A stretch of DNA of 32,844 nt from an uncultured Lachnospiraceae bacterium (GTDB lineage Bacteria; Bacillota; Clostridia; Lachnospirales; Lachnospiraceae). Numbering within the stretch: position 1 is the first letter of the stretch; the number at the start of each line of letters is the position of its first letter. A model generated the notes under the pieces. That model did no database searches, was not told the DNA's origin, and was given only the letters and a program-made list of their open reading frames with translations. A program made the translations under genes and the position numbers. This document shows positions 5,562-13,030 of the stretch, piece after piece. The stretch lies in assembly GCA_910577675.1 (NCBI GenBank), contig CAJTOR010000031.1:8838-41681 (forward strand). The letters are read 5' to 3'.

Positions 5562-7346
5562 ATGCAGAAAAATGAAAACATCATAGCTATCTATTCCCGT
5601 AAGTCTAAATTTACCGGAAAAGGCGAAAGTATCGGTAATCAGGTAGAACTATGTAAAGAATATGTTCGTGTACATTTTGGTGATGCAGATGCAGAAAACA
5701 CAGTTGTATATGAAGATGAAGGTTTTTCTGGCGGCAATCTGAACCGTCCTGATTTTAAGAAGATGATGGATGTTGCCAAGAAACGAAAGTTTAAGGCTAT
5801 CATTGTTTACCGTCTTGACCGTATCAGCCGAAACATCAGTGACTTTGCAAGTCTGATTGAGGAACTGGCTCGTTTGGATATTTCTTTCGTTTCCATTAAA
5901 GAGCAGTTTGACACAAGCACCCCTATGGGACGAGCCATGATGTATATTGCATCTGTTTTCTCACAGTTGGAGCGTGAAACCATTGCAGAACGTATCCGTG
6001 ATAATATGCACGAACTGGCAAAGACAGGTCGTTGGCTTGGCGGTACTCCCCCTACTGGTTATGCTTCCGAAGCAGTCAAGAGTGTTACGATTGATGGAAA
6101 GTCTAAGAAAGCCTGCAAATTGAAACTGATACCGGAAGAAGCGGATATTGTCAAAATGATTTACAACTTGTATGTTGAAACAGACTCTCTGACATTGACC
6201 GAAGCCGCTTTGATCAAACAGGGAATTAAGACTAAAAATAATAATTACTTTACTCGTTTTTCCATCAAAGCTATTTTGCAGAATCCGGTTTATATGATTG
6301 CAGACGAAGATGCGTATCAATTCTTTACTCATCATGATACAGACTTGTTTTCAGACAAAGATGCTTTTGATAACAAGCATGGCATTATGGCATACAACCG
6401 TACCGATCAGGAAAAAGGCAGAGCAACAAAGTACCTTCCTGCAAGTGAATGGATTGTATCTGTTGGCAAGCATCCGGGACTGATTCCGGGTAAAGTGTGG
6501 GTACAGATTCAAGAATCGTTGGAACGCAATAAATCCAAATCCTTCAGAAAGCCACGCAGTAATGAAGCACTTCTGACAGGATTGTTGTTTTGCAGCTGCG
6601 GTGAGCGTATGTATCCGAAAATGAGCAAACGAAAAACAGCAGATGGAAAAGTCATTTATACCTATGTTTGCAAAATGAAGGAACGCAGCCAGCGTTCTGT
6701 GTGCAACAGCAAAAATGCCAATGGCAATACATTAGATATGGCTGTGGTCGAGCAGATTAAAATGCTTGCGGAAGATAAGGATACTTTCATTGCACAGTTG
6801 GAACAGAGCCGTAGATTCTATACTGGCAATCGCATGGACTATGAGCAGCGACTTGATGAAATGAGAAAGGAAAAGGCAGAAACCGAGAAGAAAATCAATT
6901 CTCTGGTAGACTCCCTTGTAGATATGGGCGACAGCCCTGCCAAGGCACACGTGACCAAACGAATTGAACAGTTGAACCAGGAATACCAGTCCCTTGAACA
7001 GCGTATTCAGGAACTGGATGGTCTGACTTCCCAGCACGCTCTTAGTGATCTTGAATTTGATTTGCTCCGTCAGTTGCTGACTATCTTCAAGGATGGCATT
7101 GATGAAATGACTGTTGAACAGAAACGTGCGGCTATTCGCACCATTGTGCGCAAAGTGGTTTGGGATGGTGTCAACGCTCATGTAATTCTGTTCGGTGTCA
7201 AGGATGATGAAATCGAGTATCCGGAAATTGCTGCTGTTGCATCCGGTAATACAGAAGATAATGATGACGATGTGGAGGATGACCGCTTGGGAAAAACTGA
7301 ACCCCTCAGTGCATCAAAAACGCATTGGGGGGAGGATAGCAAATGA
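5562..7346 (+). CDS. Large serine recombinase of the skin element (SpoIVCA role)
   Basis: This 594-residue protein should excise the element and rejoin sigK. The N-terminal resolvase domain has YSRKS with catalytic Ser15, EGFSGGNLNRP near 53-63, YRLDRISRN (83-91) and SVFSQLERETIAERI (131-145). A recombinase domain follows (GRWLGGTPPTGY onward). Near 345 comes a zinc-ribbon with CSCGERMYPKM and later VC and VCN cysteines, then a coiled coil (roughly 420-480) typical of large serine integrases. GGAGG (5550-5554) precedes the ATG. It is the last gene of the element. Its TGA stop (7344-7346) straddles the crossover, so the stop's final A belongs to sigK. It is longer than the roughly 500-residue B. 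subtilis SpoIVCA that I recall, with an acidic tail (NDDDVEDD). Confidence 0.95.
   Translation: MQKNENIIAIYSRKSKFTGKGESIGNQVELCKEYVRVHFGDADAENTVVYEDEGFSGGNLNRPDFKKMMDVAKKRKFKAIIVYRLDRISRNISDFASLIEELARLDISFVSIKEQFDTSTPMGRAMMYIASVFSQLERETIAERIRDNMHELAKTGRWLGGTPPTGYASEAVKSVTIDGKSKKACKLKLIPEEADIVKMIYNLYVETDSLTLTEAALIKQGIKTKNNNYFTRFSIKAILQNPVYMIADEDAYQFFTHHDTDLFSDKDAFDNKHGIMAYNRTDQEKGRATKYLPASEWIVSVGKHPGLIPGKVWVQIQESLERNKSKSFRKPRSNEALLTGLLFCSCGERMYPKMSKRKTADGKVIYTYVCKMKERSQRSVCNSKNANGNTLDMAVVEQIKMLAEDKDTFIAQLEQSRRFYTGNRMDYEQRLDEMRKEKAETEKKINSLVDSLVDMGDSPAKAHVTKRIEQLNQEYQSLEQRIQELDGLTSQHALSDLEFDLLRQLLTIFKDGIDEMTVEQKRAAIRTIVRKVVWDGVNAHVILFGVKDDEIEYPEIAAVASGNTEDNDDDVEDDRLGKTEPLSASKTHWGEDSK
7332..7345. 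other. Right attachment junction of the skin element
   Basis: The arm GAGGATAGC (7332-7340) and the crossover AATG (7342-7345) form the right end of the element, the mirror of the left junction at 2539-2550. On the circle these arms would flank a 4-nt AAAT spacer as a palindrome. Confidence 0.9.
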
Positions 7347-7716
7347 ACTGCTGATGACACTGCGCAGCAATAAAAAACAGGCGCGGGAAGTTTCACTTTC
7401 TGAGCCGATCGGCTCCGACCGAGAGGGCAATGAGATCACATTGCTCGATGTTATTGAAACGGAGGATGAAGCGGTGGAAGACCGCCTGCACGAGGAGGAT
7501 AAGCGCAACCTCCTAAAAGGCTTTTTGTTTGCGAAACTAAGCGGGCGTGAACGCGAAATCTTACTGTACCGCTATGGTCTTTATGGCTATCCGGAAATCA
7601 CGCAGCGCGAGATTGCTGACCGCTTTAAGATTTCCCGCAGCTACGTTTCCCGAATCGAAAAAAAGGCACTTTCAAAACTGCGCGAATGCTACGATGCATC
7701 AGAAATTGCCTTTTAA
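7342..7716 (+). CDS. sigK: RNA polymerase sigma-K factor, C-terminal segment (interrupted gene)
   Basis: From the shared Asn codon (7342) the frame encodes 124 residues: ELLMTLRSNKK (end of region 2.4), VSLSEPIGSDREGNEI (the conserved linker, compare DPIGQDKEGNEI in B. subtilis), and region 4 with the helix-turn-helix TQREIADRFKISRSYVSRIEKKAL. The family length and the order of blocks are complete once joined to the N-terminal part at 2275. It has no start of its own with a good ribosome site, although an in-frame ATG (7354) lies within a TGATG overlap after a 3-codon frame behind GGGGGGAGG. The upstream extension of this frame to 7195 is only a shadow of the recombinase. A strong terminator follows at 7720. 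Confidence 0.93.
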   Translation, partial: NELLMTLRSNKKQAREVSLSEPIGSDREGNEITLLDVIETEDEAVEDRLHEEDKRNLLKGFLFAKLSGREREILLYRYGLYGYPEITQREIADRFKISRSYVSRIEKKALSKLRECYDASEIAF

Positions 7717-7719
7717 GCC

Positions 7720-7747
7720 GGGGAGGAATAATTCCTCCCCTTTTTTT
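7720..7747 (+). terminator. Rho-independent terminator of sigK
   Basis: Perfect 9-bp arms GGGGAGGAA (7720-7728) and TTCCTCCCC (7732-7740) enclose a 3-nt TAA loop and are followed by seven T residues. It begins 4 nt after the sigK stop. The convergent trhP gene ends within it. Confidence 0.9.
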
Positions 7748-9023
7748 ATTTGCCCTCTTTCTCCTCCTTCTTCTGCCTCACCAGGTCAAACACCTCAAGT
7801 TCCCGGTCAAAGCGCACGAAAATCTTTTGTTTCGGGTGCGGACAACTCTCCATCGCATTGCCCTCCAAATCGGAAATGCCAAGCACCGTAACCTTTTGAT
7901 TCTCCCCGGAAGGCTTCATCACCTCCACCTTGTCACCGACAAAAAATCTGTTGCGCTGTTCCATCCTGCATATGCCATCCTCCACCCCATGGACAAGCCC
8001 GAGATAAGTGTAATCTTTTACATACACACTGTTATCATAAATCTGTGCATCCGCCCCCGGCTTCCCGAAGAAGAATCCTGTTGTATACTGTCTGTACGTA
8101 CATTTTCCGATCTCCTCACGGTACCAGGAAAGATTCTCGCGGTAGCATTCTTCCGAGATAAAATAATCGTCGATTGCCCTGCGGTAGGTGCGCGCCATCG
8201 CCGCGACATATAATGCTGTCTTCATGCGCCCCTCCACCTTAAAGCTGTCGATGCCTGCCGCCACCAGTTCCGGGATATGCTCCACCATACAAAGATCCCT
8301 TGAATTAAAAATATATGTCCCACGGTCATTCTCAAATACGGGCAGATATTCGCCCGGCCTCGTTTCCTCCGTCAGATAGTACTTCCAGCGGCATGGGTGG
8401 GTACAGGCTCCCATATTCGCGTCCCGCCCGGTAAAATAATTGCTTAGCAGGCAGCGCCCCGAATAGGAAATGCACATTGCACCGTGCACAAAAGTTTCAA
8501 GTTCCAGATCATCCGGAATATTGGCGCGGATTTCCGCAATCTCGGCAAGTGACAGTTCCCGTGCTGTTACCACGCGCTTGGCACCCAATTTTTTCCAGAA
8601 AAGACAGGTAAGGTAATTTACATTATTTGCCTGGGTACTGATATGAATCTCCATCTGCGGCAGAACTTCCCTCGCTATCTCAAACACTCCGGGATCGGAA
8701 ATAATAAGAGCATCCGGTGAGAGGTCAGAAAGTTCCAAAAAATATTCCCTGATCCCTGCCAAATCCCTATTATGTGCCGTAATATTTGCCGTCACATACA
8801 CTTTTTTTCCGTGCTCATGCGCGAATTTTATGCCCGCCTCCATATCCGCTGCCGAAAAATTTTTCGCCTTAGCGCGAAGCCCATAATGCTCCCCGCCAAT
8901 ATAAACCGCGTCCGCCCCATAGATCACCGCAACCTTAAGAACCTCAAGGCTGCTTGCCGGAATCAAAAGCTCCGGCTTACCACGCCCTGTTTTTCGTTTT
9001 TCCGTGTCCGTCCAATTTTCCAT
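7746..9023 (-). CDS. trhP: Peptidase U32 family tRNA hydroxylation protein TrhP
   Basis: This 425-residue U32-family protein is of the TrhP (YrrN/YrrO, YegQ/RlhA-like) type needed for prephenate-dependent 5-hydroxyuridine formation at the tRNA wobble position. The N-terminus has ELLIPASSLEVLKVAVIYGADAVYIGG-type sequence. FVHGAMCISYSGRCLLS is the family signature, GACTHPCRW holds conserved cysteines, and a C-terminal beta domain (GDKVEVMKPSG) follows. The start at ATG 9023 is chosen because GGGGAGGA (9035-9028) lies just upstream; the frame is open 21 codons further without a better site. It lies downstream of trmR, whose product methylates the hydroxyl. B. subtilis has two paralogues in tandem; only one is seen here. 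Confidence 0.88.
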   Translation of the reverse strand: MENWTDTEKRKTGRGKPELLIPASSLEVLKVAVIYGADAVYIGGEHYGLRAKAKNFSAADMEAGIKFAHEHGKKVYVTANITAHNRDLAGIREYFLELSDLSPDALIISDPGVFEIAREVLPQMEIHISTQANNVNYLTCLFWKKLGAKRVVTARELSLAEIAEIRANIPDDLELETFVHGAMCISYSGRCLLSNYFTGRDANMGACTHPCRWKYYLTEETRPGEYLPVFENDRGTYIFNSRDLCMVEHIPELVAAGIDSFKVEGRMKTALYVAAMARTYRRAIDDYFISEECYRENLSWYREEIGKCTYRQYTTGFFFGKPGADAQIYDNSVYVKDYTYLGLVHGVEDGICRMEQRNRFFVGDKVEVMKPSGENQKVTVLGISDLEGNAMESCPHPKQKIFVRFDRELEVFDLVRQKKEEKEGK

Positions 9024-9261
9024 CCATTCCTCCCCGGTACTGTTTGTCAAAGAAAATATATCAGTGGGACTTGCCCCACCTGACACAATTGACAGGTTTA
9101 ATCATAAATTTATAATATAAGTAAAAATTCATTATAAATCCCCACAACTTATTTCCTGCCTTTTGGCAATTTCCGCCTGCAAAACAGGCATCCGCAAAAT
9201 AACATCAACAAAAATATTATCAGCAAAATGTCATCAACAAGATGATATTATCCGAATGTTG
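9024..9261. other. Spacer between trmR and trhP
   Basis: This AT-rich gap of about 240 nt lies within the minus-strand gene series. It has repeated CATCAACAA/TGTTGTCA motifs (9204-9275) and two small stem-loops (GCCTG/CAGGC at 9175-9189; GCC/GGC just beside it). I see no gene and no clear promoter, though a separate promoter for trhP is possible. Confidence 0.35.
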
Positions 9262-10086
9262 TCAACAGCATGTTGTCACTGACATACCGTCCCCGACCGG
9301 AAGAACCGCCGTATTTAACCCCTCCCTGTGTGTCAGCTCATACAGGTATTCCCTCATTCTCATATGGATGCCCCTGTCACGGCGCGGGATTGCAAATTTT
9401 GACTCGGCAATACTTCCCTCCTGGAGCACATTGTCCGTCACAAAAATCCCATCCTCTGATAAAAGAGCCAGGATATGCGGAAGAAAATTCATGTACTGTC
9501 CCTTAGCCGCATCCATAAATATAAAGTCATATTTTTCTCCAAACGCGTTGTCCTGCCAGACAGAAGCCTCCCCGGCAGGAAGATAAACTTCCTGTATGCC
9601 TCTCTGCGACAGGTCGCCGCCCTGTGCAAAATCTTCAGCCATCCCACAGGAAGAAACTTCCCTCCCATTTCCTTCCATATTATAAAAGCGGGGAGCCATC
9701 TTTATTTCGCTGCCTCCATCTGCCAGGTCTTTCAAAACATCCGCCGCCTCCCCGACAAGAAGGGCAATCCGTTCTTTAAAGGGCGCTGTTGCCAAATTCT
9801 TCTTGGCAGGTCCAATGCGCATCGGCACTTTCTCGATAGTGGCAATCCGCCCATCCTCCTGCAAATACTCATTCATATACATACAGGAAAAACCGACTGC
9901 TGCCCCAACTTCAAGAATCCGTTTCGGTCTTCGCATACGGATTAAAAAACGCAAAAGTGCCTGAGCATCCTTGCGGATGATCGGCACCCCCTGGGTAATC
10001 GCCTGTTCTTCAAGCCCCGCCAGATACGGCGGCATATCCTGCTCGAGCGAGCGAAGATAAGCCGCAGTCCTCTCCTCAACTATCAT
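9262..10086 (-). CDS. trmR: tRNA 5-hydroxyuridine methyltransferase TrmR (YrrM-like)
   Basis: This class I SAM-dependent O-methyltransferase, 274 residues, is of the YrrM/TrmR type, which converts 5-hydroxyuridine to 5-methoxyuridine at tRNA position 34. Motif I is ILEVGAAVGFSCMYM (about 76-90) and the post-core motif is YDFIFMDAAKGQY (about 198-210). It exceeds the roughly 215 residues of B. subtilis TrmR. The extra length sits between VGEAADVLKDL and YDFIF, where about 55 residues (GSEIKMAPRFYNMEG onward) look like an insertion. The start is supported by GGAGG before ATG 10086. It lies between the MltG-like gene and trhP, the same order as yrrL-yrrM-yrrN/O in Bacillus. Confidence 0.87.
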   Translation of the reverse strand: MIVEERTAAYLRSLEQDMPPYLAGLEEQAITQGVPIIRKDAQALLRFLIRMRRPKRILEVGAAVGFSCMYMNEYLQEDGRIATIEKVPMRIGPAKKNLATAPFKERIALLVGEAADVLKDLADGGSEIKMAPRFYNMEGNGREVSSCGMAEDFAQGGDLSQRGIQEVYLPAGEASVWQDNAFGEKYDFIFMDAAKGQYMNFLPHILALLSEDGIFVTDNVLQEGSIAESKFAIPRRDRGIHMRMREYLYELTHREGLNTAVLPVGDGMSVTTCC

Positions 10087-10126
10087 TCCTTCTCCTCCCG
10101 GTAATTTCCATTATTTTACATCTCCC

Positions 10127-10675
10127 TCAGGTTCCCTCTTTTTCCTCTTTTCCTTCGCCATCCTTCTTATCTGAATCTTCCCCGGTTTCTCCTTCCTCAT
10201 CCTCCCCGCCGCTCTCTTTCTGTGTGTCGTCCCCGGCACTCCCCCCGCCAATCCCATCGATTGCGGATTCGATACTCTCCTCCTCAGCGATGGAATTTTT
10301 AGGGTTCGTTATCACTTCAAGGATCTCATTATAATCCATGGAAGTATTGAGCATATAAGTTCCCGGCATAATATTGTAATCTTTTAATTTTGTTTTTACA
10401 TAGAACGAATACTTGTCCACAATGACAAGGCTTGTTTCGAGCTTTGTCGCAATATTCATCGTCGTTTCACCGCGGTAAATCTGGACGGGCACATCCGTCC
10501 CCGGCGCTTGTGTGCGCGCCACTGATCCAAATACCTCATAAGAAAAACGGTAGAGGAAGGTCGCGCCCTTATATACGGCAGCAACCACCAGCAAGTAAAA
10601 TATAATATTCAAAATAAACCGCGTGATCGCCCCTGTCAGACGCAGCGCCAGTTTTCCCGATGTTGACTTCTTCAT
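10127..10675 (-). CDS. MltG-like membrane protein lacking the transglycosylase domain
   Basis: This 182-residue protein has one transmembrane helix (about residues 14-40, LTGAITRFILNIIFYLLVVAAVY). A short extracytoplasmic module follows (IYRGETTMNIATKLETSLVIVDKYSFYVKTKL to MLNTSMDYNEILEVI) resembling the LysM-like N-terminal part of MltG/YceG. The YceG catalytic domain with its active-site Glu is absent. The protein ends instead in an acidic low-complexity tail (GEDEEGETGEDSDKKDG). Full MltG proteins are about 340-380 residues. The position between RNase J and trmR matches yrrL in Bacillus. It may be a non-catalytic regulator or partner of peptidoglycan synthesis. The reading frame ends naturally, with no frameshifted remainder visible before trmR. 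The ribosome site is AGGAAAGG. Confidence 0.75.
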   Translation of the reverse strand: MKKSTSGKLALRLTGAITRFILNIIFYLLVVAAVYKGATFLYRFSYEVFGSVARTQAPGTDVPVQIYRGETTMNIATKLETSLVIVDKYSFYVKTKLKDYNIMPGTYMLNTSMDYNEILEVITNPKNSIAEEESIESAIDGIGGGSAGDDTQKESGGEDEEGETGEDSDKKDGEGKEEKEGT

Positions 10676-10688
10676 ATTGCAGCCTTTC

Positions 10689-12653
10689 CTATACTTCCAT
10701 AATAATCGGCAGGATCATTGGATTCCGCTTCATTTTCTTCCAGAGATAATCGCTCAGCGAATCCCTGATTTCATTCTTAATTTTTCCCCAGTCGGTCGTG
10801 TTCCTTGCAAAACAGTGGTCAAGCGCCTCATTGACTACCTGGGCAGCCTCATCCATCAGATTCTCCGATTCGCGCACATAGACGAAACCGCGCGAAACAA
10901 TATCCGGTCCTGCAAGCAGTTGGTTGGAATATTTTTCCAGTGTCAGCACTACAATAATCAGCCCGTTTTCGGACAGATACTGACGGTCACGCAAAACAAT
11001 ATTGCCGACATCGCCGACTCCAAGACCATCCACAAAAATTCCCTGCGCCGGCACACAACCCGTTATTTCCGCATGATCCTCCTCGAGTTCCAGCACATCG
11101 CCGGACTTTAGCAGGAAGATATTTTCCTTCGGCACACCCATCTCCTGCGCCAGTTCACAGTGACGGTAGCGGTGTCGGTACTCCCCGTGAACCGGTATCG
11201 CGTATTTCGGCCTGGTAAGTGCATAGATTAGCTTGATTTCCTCCTGGCAGGCATGCCCGGACACATGGGTATCCTGGAAAATAACTTTCGCCCCCATCAT
11301 GGTCAGTTCATTGATTACTTTCGACACACTCTTTTCGTTGCCCGGAATCGGGGTGGAGCTGAAAATAACGGTATCGCCCGGATTGATTGTCACTTTTTTA
11401 TGGATGTTCGCCGCCATCCTTGAAAGTGCAGCCATCGCCTCGCCCTGGCTCCCCGTCGTGACAAGTACAAGCTGGTCGTCGGTATAATTTTTCATTGTTT
11501 CGATATCGATCAACAGATTGTCAGGGATATCAATATAGCCAAGTTCCATCGCCGTCGTGATGATATTGACCATGCTGCGCCCTTCAATAATTACCTTCCT
11601 GCCATATTTCTGCGCCGAATTGATAATCTGCTGAACCCGGTCCACATTCGAGGCGAAGGTCGCGATAATTATGCGGTTGTTGCGGTTCTCCGCAAAAATA
11701 TTGTCAAAGGTTTTGCCGACAGTACGCTCCGACGGTGTAAATCCCGGGCGCAGCACATTCGTACTCTCACACAAAAGTGCCAGCACACCTTTTCTTCCAA
11801 GTTCCCCGAAGCGCTGCAAATCAATCATGTCACCAAAGACCGGCGTATAATCCACCTTGAAATCGCCCGTATGGATAATCAGCCCCGCCGGCGTAAAGAT
11901 CGCAAGCGCCGCTGCATCTGCAATGCTGTGGTTTGTGCGGATAAATTCAACGCGCATGCATCCTAAGCTTACGGACTGCCCGTACTTGACAATCTTGCGC
12001 TTGGTGGACTTTAACAGGTTGTGCTCTTTCAATTTGTTTTCAATAATACCGATGGTCAGTTTTGTCGCATAGACCGGCACATTGATCTCTTTTAATACAT
12101 ACGGAAGTGAACCAATATGATCTTCATGACCGTGCGTAATCGCAAAACCCTTGATTTTCTCGATATTATCTTTCAGATAAGTGATATCCGGGATAACAAG
12201 GTCGATCCCCAGCATATCGTCCTCCGGGAATGCAAGTCCGCAGTCCACAATCACAATGCTGTCATCGTACTCGATCGCGGTAATATTCATCCCGATCTGC
12301 TCTAGCCCCCCGAGCGGGATAATCTTAACCCTGTTTCCCGAATCCTTAGGCTGTGGCTGGCTCCTTCTCCTTACCGCACCTCTCACAGGTCTTGCCTGCT
12401 CCGTTATCTCACCGATAACCTCCTTCTGCGGTTTTAGGGATGTCCTGCCATTCTTTGCGGGTGTAGCTTTCGCCACCGTCCTCCTCCTAACAGATTTTTC
12501 CTCCTTAGGGGCTGCCTTTATATCTTCTTTCACAAGGGCTGTCTGCCTGCGCGGCGCTCTCCCCGGTATCCTTGGCCTCCTTATCTTTCTTTCCTGTGCC
12601 GGTTTTTCAGTATTCTGTCCGTTCCCCTCCGGCAATTCATTTTCTCTTTTCAA
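10689..12653 (-). CDS. rnj: Ribonuclease J
   Basis: This 654-residue metallo-beta-lactamase/beta-CASP ribonuclease acts in 5'-exo and endonucleolytic mRNA decay and RNA maturation. The zinc-binding motif HGHEDHIG is at 174-181. GLIIHTGDFKVD and the beta-CASP blocks (ATFASNVDRVQQI, VTTGSQGEAMAALSRMA, HVSGHACQEE, VHGEYRH) follow in order, then the C-terminal domain. An N-terminal extension of about 105 residues is strongly basic and proline-rich (RRPRIPGRAPRR, SVRRRTVAKA) and not part of the catalytic fold; it may bind RNA. The start is a TTG (12653) with GAGAGG upstream. It sits 13 nt before the MltG-like gene and after DUF1292. Confidence 0.93.
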   Translation of the reverse strand: MKRENELPEGNGQNTEKPAQERKIRRPRIPGRAPRRQTALVKEDIKAAPKEEKSVRRRTVAKATPAKNGRTSLKPQKEVIGEITEQARPVRGAVRRRSQPQPKDSGNRVKIIPLGGLEQIGMNITAIEYDDSIVIVDCGLAFPEDDMLGIDLVIPDITYLKDNIEKIKGFAITHGHEDHIGSLPYVLKEINVPVYATKLTIGIIENKLKEHNLLKSTKRKIVKYGQSVSLGCMRVEFIRTNHSIADAAALAIFTPAGLIIHTGDFKVDYTPVFGDMIDLQRFGELGRKGVLALLCESTNVLRPGFTPSERTVGKTFDNIFAENRNNRIIIATFASNVDRVQQIINSAQKYGRKVIIEGRSMVNIITTAMELGYIDIPDNLLIDIETMKNYTDDQLVLVTTGSQGEAMAALSRMAANIHKKVTINPGDTVIFSSTPIPGNEKSVSKVINELTMMGAKVIFQDTHVSGHACQEEIKLIYALTRPKYAIPVHGEYRHRYRHCELAQEMGVPKENIFLLKSGDVLELEEDHAEITGCVPAQGIFVDGLGVGDVGNIVLRDRQYLSENGLIIVVLTLEKYSNQLLAGPDIVSRGFVYVRESENLMDEAAQVVNEALDHCFARNTTDWGKIKNEIRDSLSDYLWKKMKRNPMILPIIMEV

Positions 12654-12721
12654 ATTATCCTCTCATTCTGCCGTTTTATACGGCTTTTTTTATTTCAAAG
12701 CGGACACTCTGCCCGCTATGT

Positions 12722-13003
12722 TTACAAAATATCCACATCCTCTAACAGTTCCTCAAAAAGCGCGGCAACCGCCCGCAGCTCATTTTCATCCTCAACTATC
12801 TCATACAGTGCCTCCGCACTCTGCTCCCCGGAAAGATCTTTTAATATCAGGGCTTGCGCCTCCGGCAAATCCCCATCCTCCGTCACGAGAAGATAATCAA
12901 CCCCGTAAAACCTTGTCTGCTCCAAGACATAGAACTCCACCTGCGTGCCGTCCTCCATCTCAAACGGAATCTTCCTTCCGCTGTTATTCTTTTCTACATC
13001 CAT
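12722..13003 (-). CDS. DUF1292 (YrzB-like) protein
   Basis: This 93-residue acidic protein belongs to the DUF1292 family, seen as FEMEDGTQVEFYVLEQTRFYG, DYLLVTEDG and an acidic C-terminus. Its function is unknown. It is consistently found next to ruvX in Firmicutes, as here (27 nt downstream). An AGGAAGG ribosome site supports ATG 13003. Confidence 0.88.
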   Translation of the reverse strand: MDVEKNNSGRKIPFEMEDGTQVEFYVLEQTRFYGVDYLLVTEDGDLPEAQALILKDLSGEQSAEALYEIVEDENELRAVAALFEELLEDVDIL

Positions 13004-13030
13004 CCAATCATACCTTCCTAGTATCGGTTT

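Larger units (their letters stand above)
2543..7345 (+). mobile_element. sigK-intervening (skin) element, 4803 bp
   Basis: A 4803-bp insertion splits sigK in frame. Removing 2543-7345 leaves one AATG and joins ...CIDN to ELLMTLR..., giving a continuous 212-codon sigma-K gene. The element ends with a large serine recombinase gene in the same orientation as sigK, and both ends carry a 9-bp inverted arm abutting the crossover. It also contains a broken double-HTH regulator, a 74-residue minus-strand gene, an ATPase-gene remnant, a full AAA_14/DUF4143 ATPase and tiny ORFs. Known skin elements are excised in the mother cell during sporulation by SpoIVCA-type serine recombinases. This one is unusually short. 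Excision itself is inferred, not seen. Confidence 0.92.

Noticed and set aside
7195..7341. N-terminal extension of the sigK C-terminal frame up to 7195
   Set aside because: It overlaps the recombinase gene in another frame and has no sigma-factor similarity; it is a shadow.
12670..12691. Hairpin GCCGT/ACGGC with T-run in plus orientation
   Set aside because: It points opposite to the surrounding minus-strand genes and the stem is only 5 bp.
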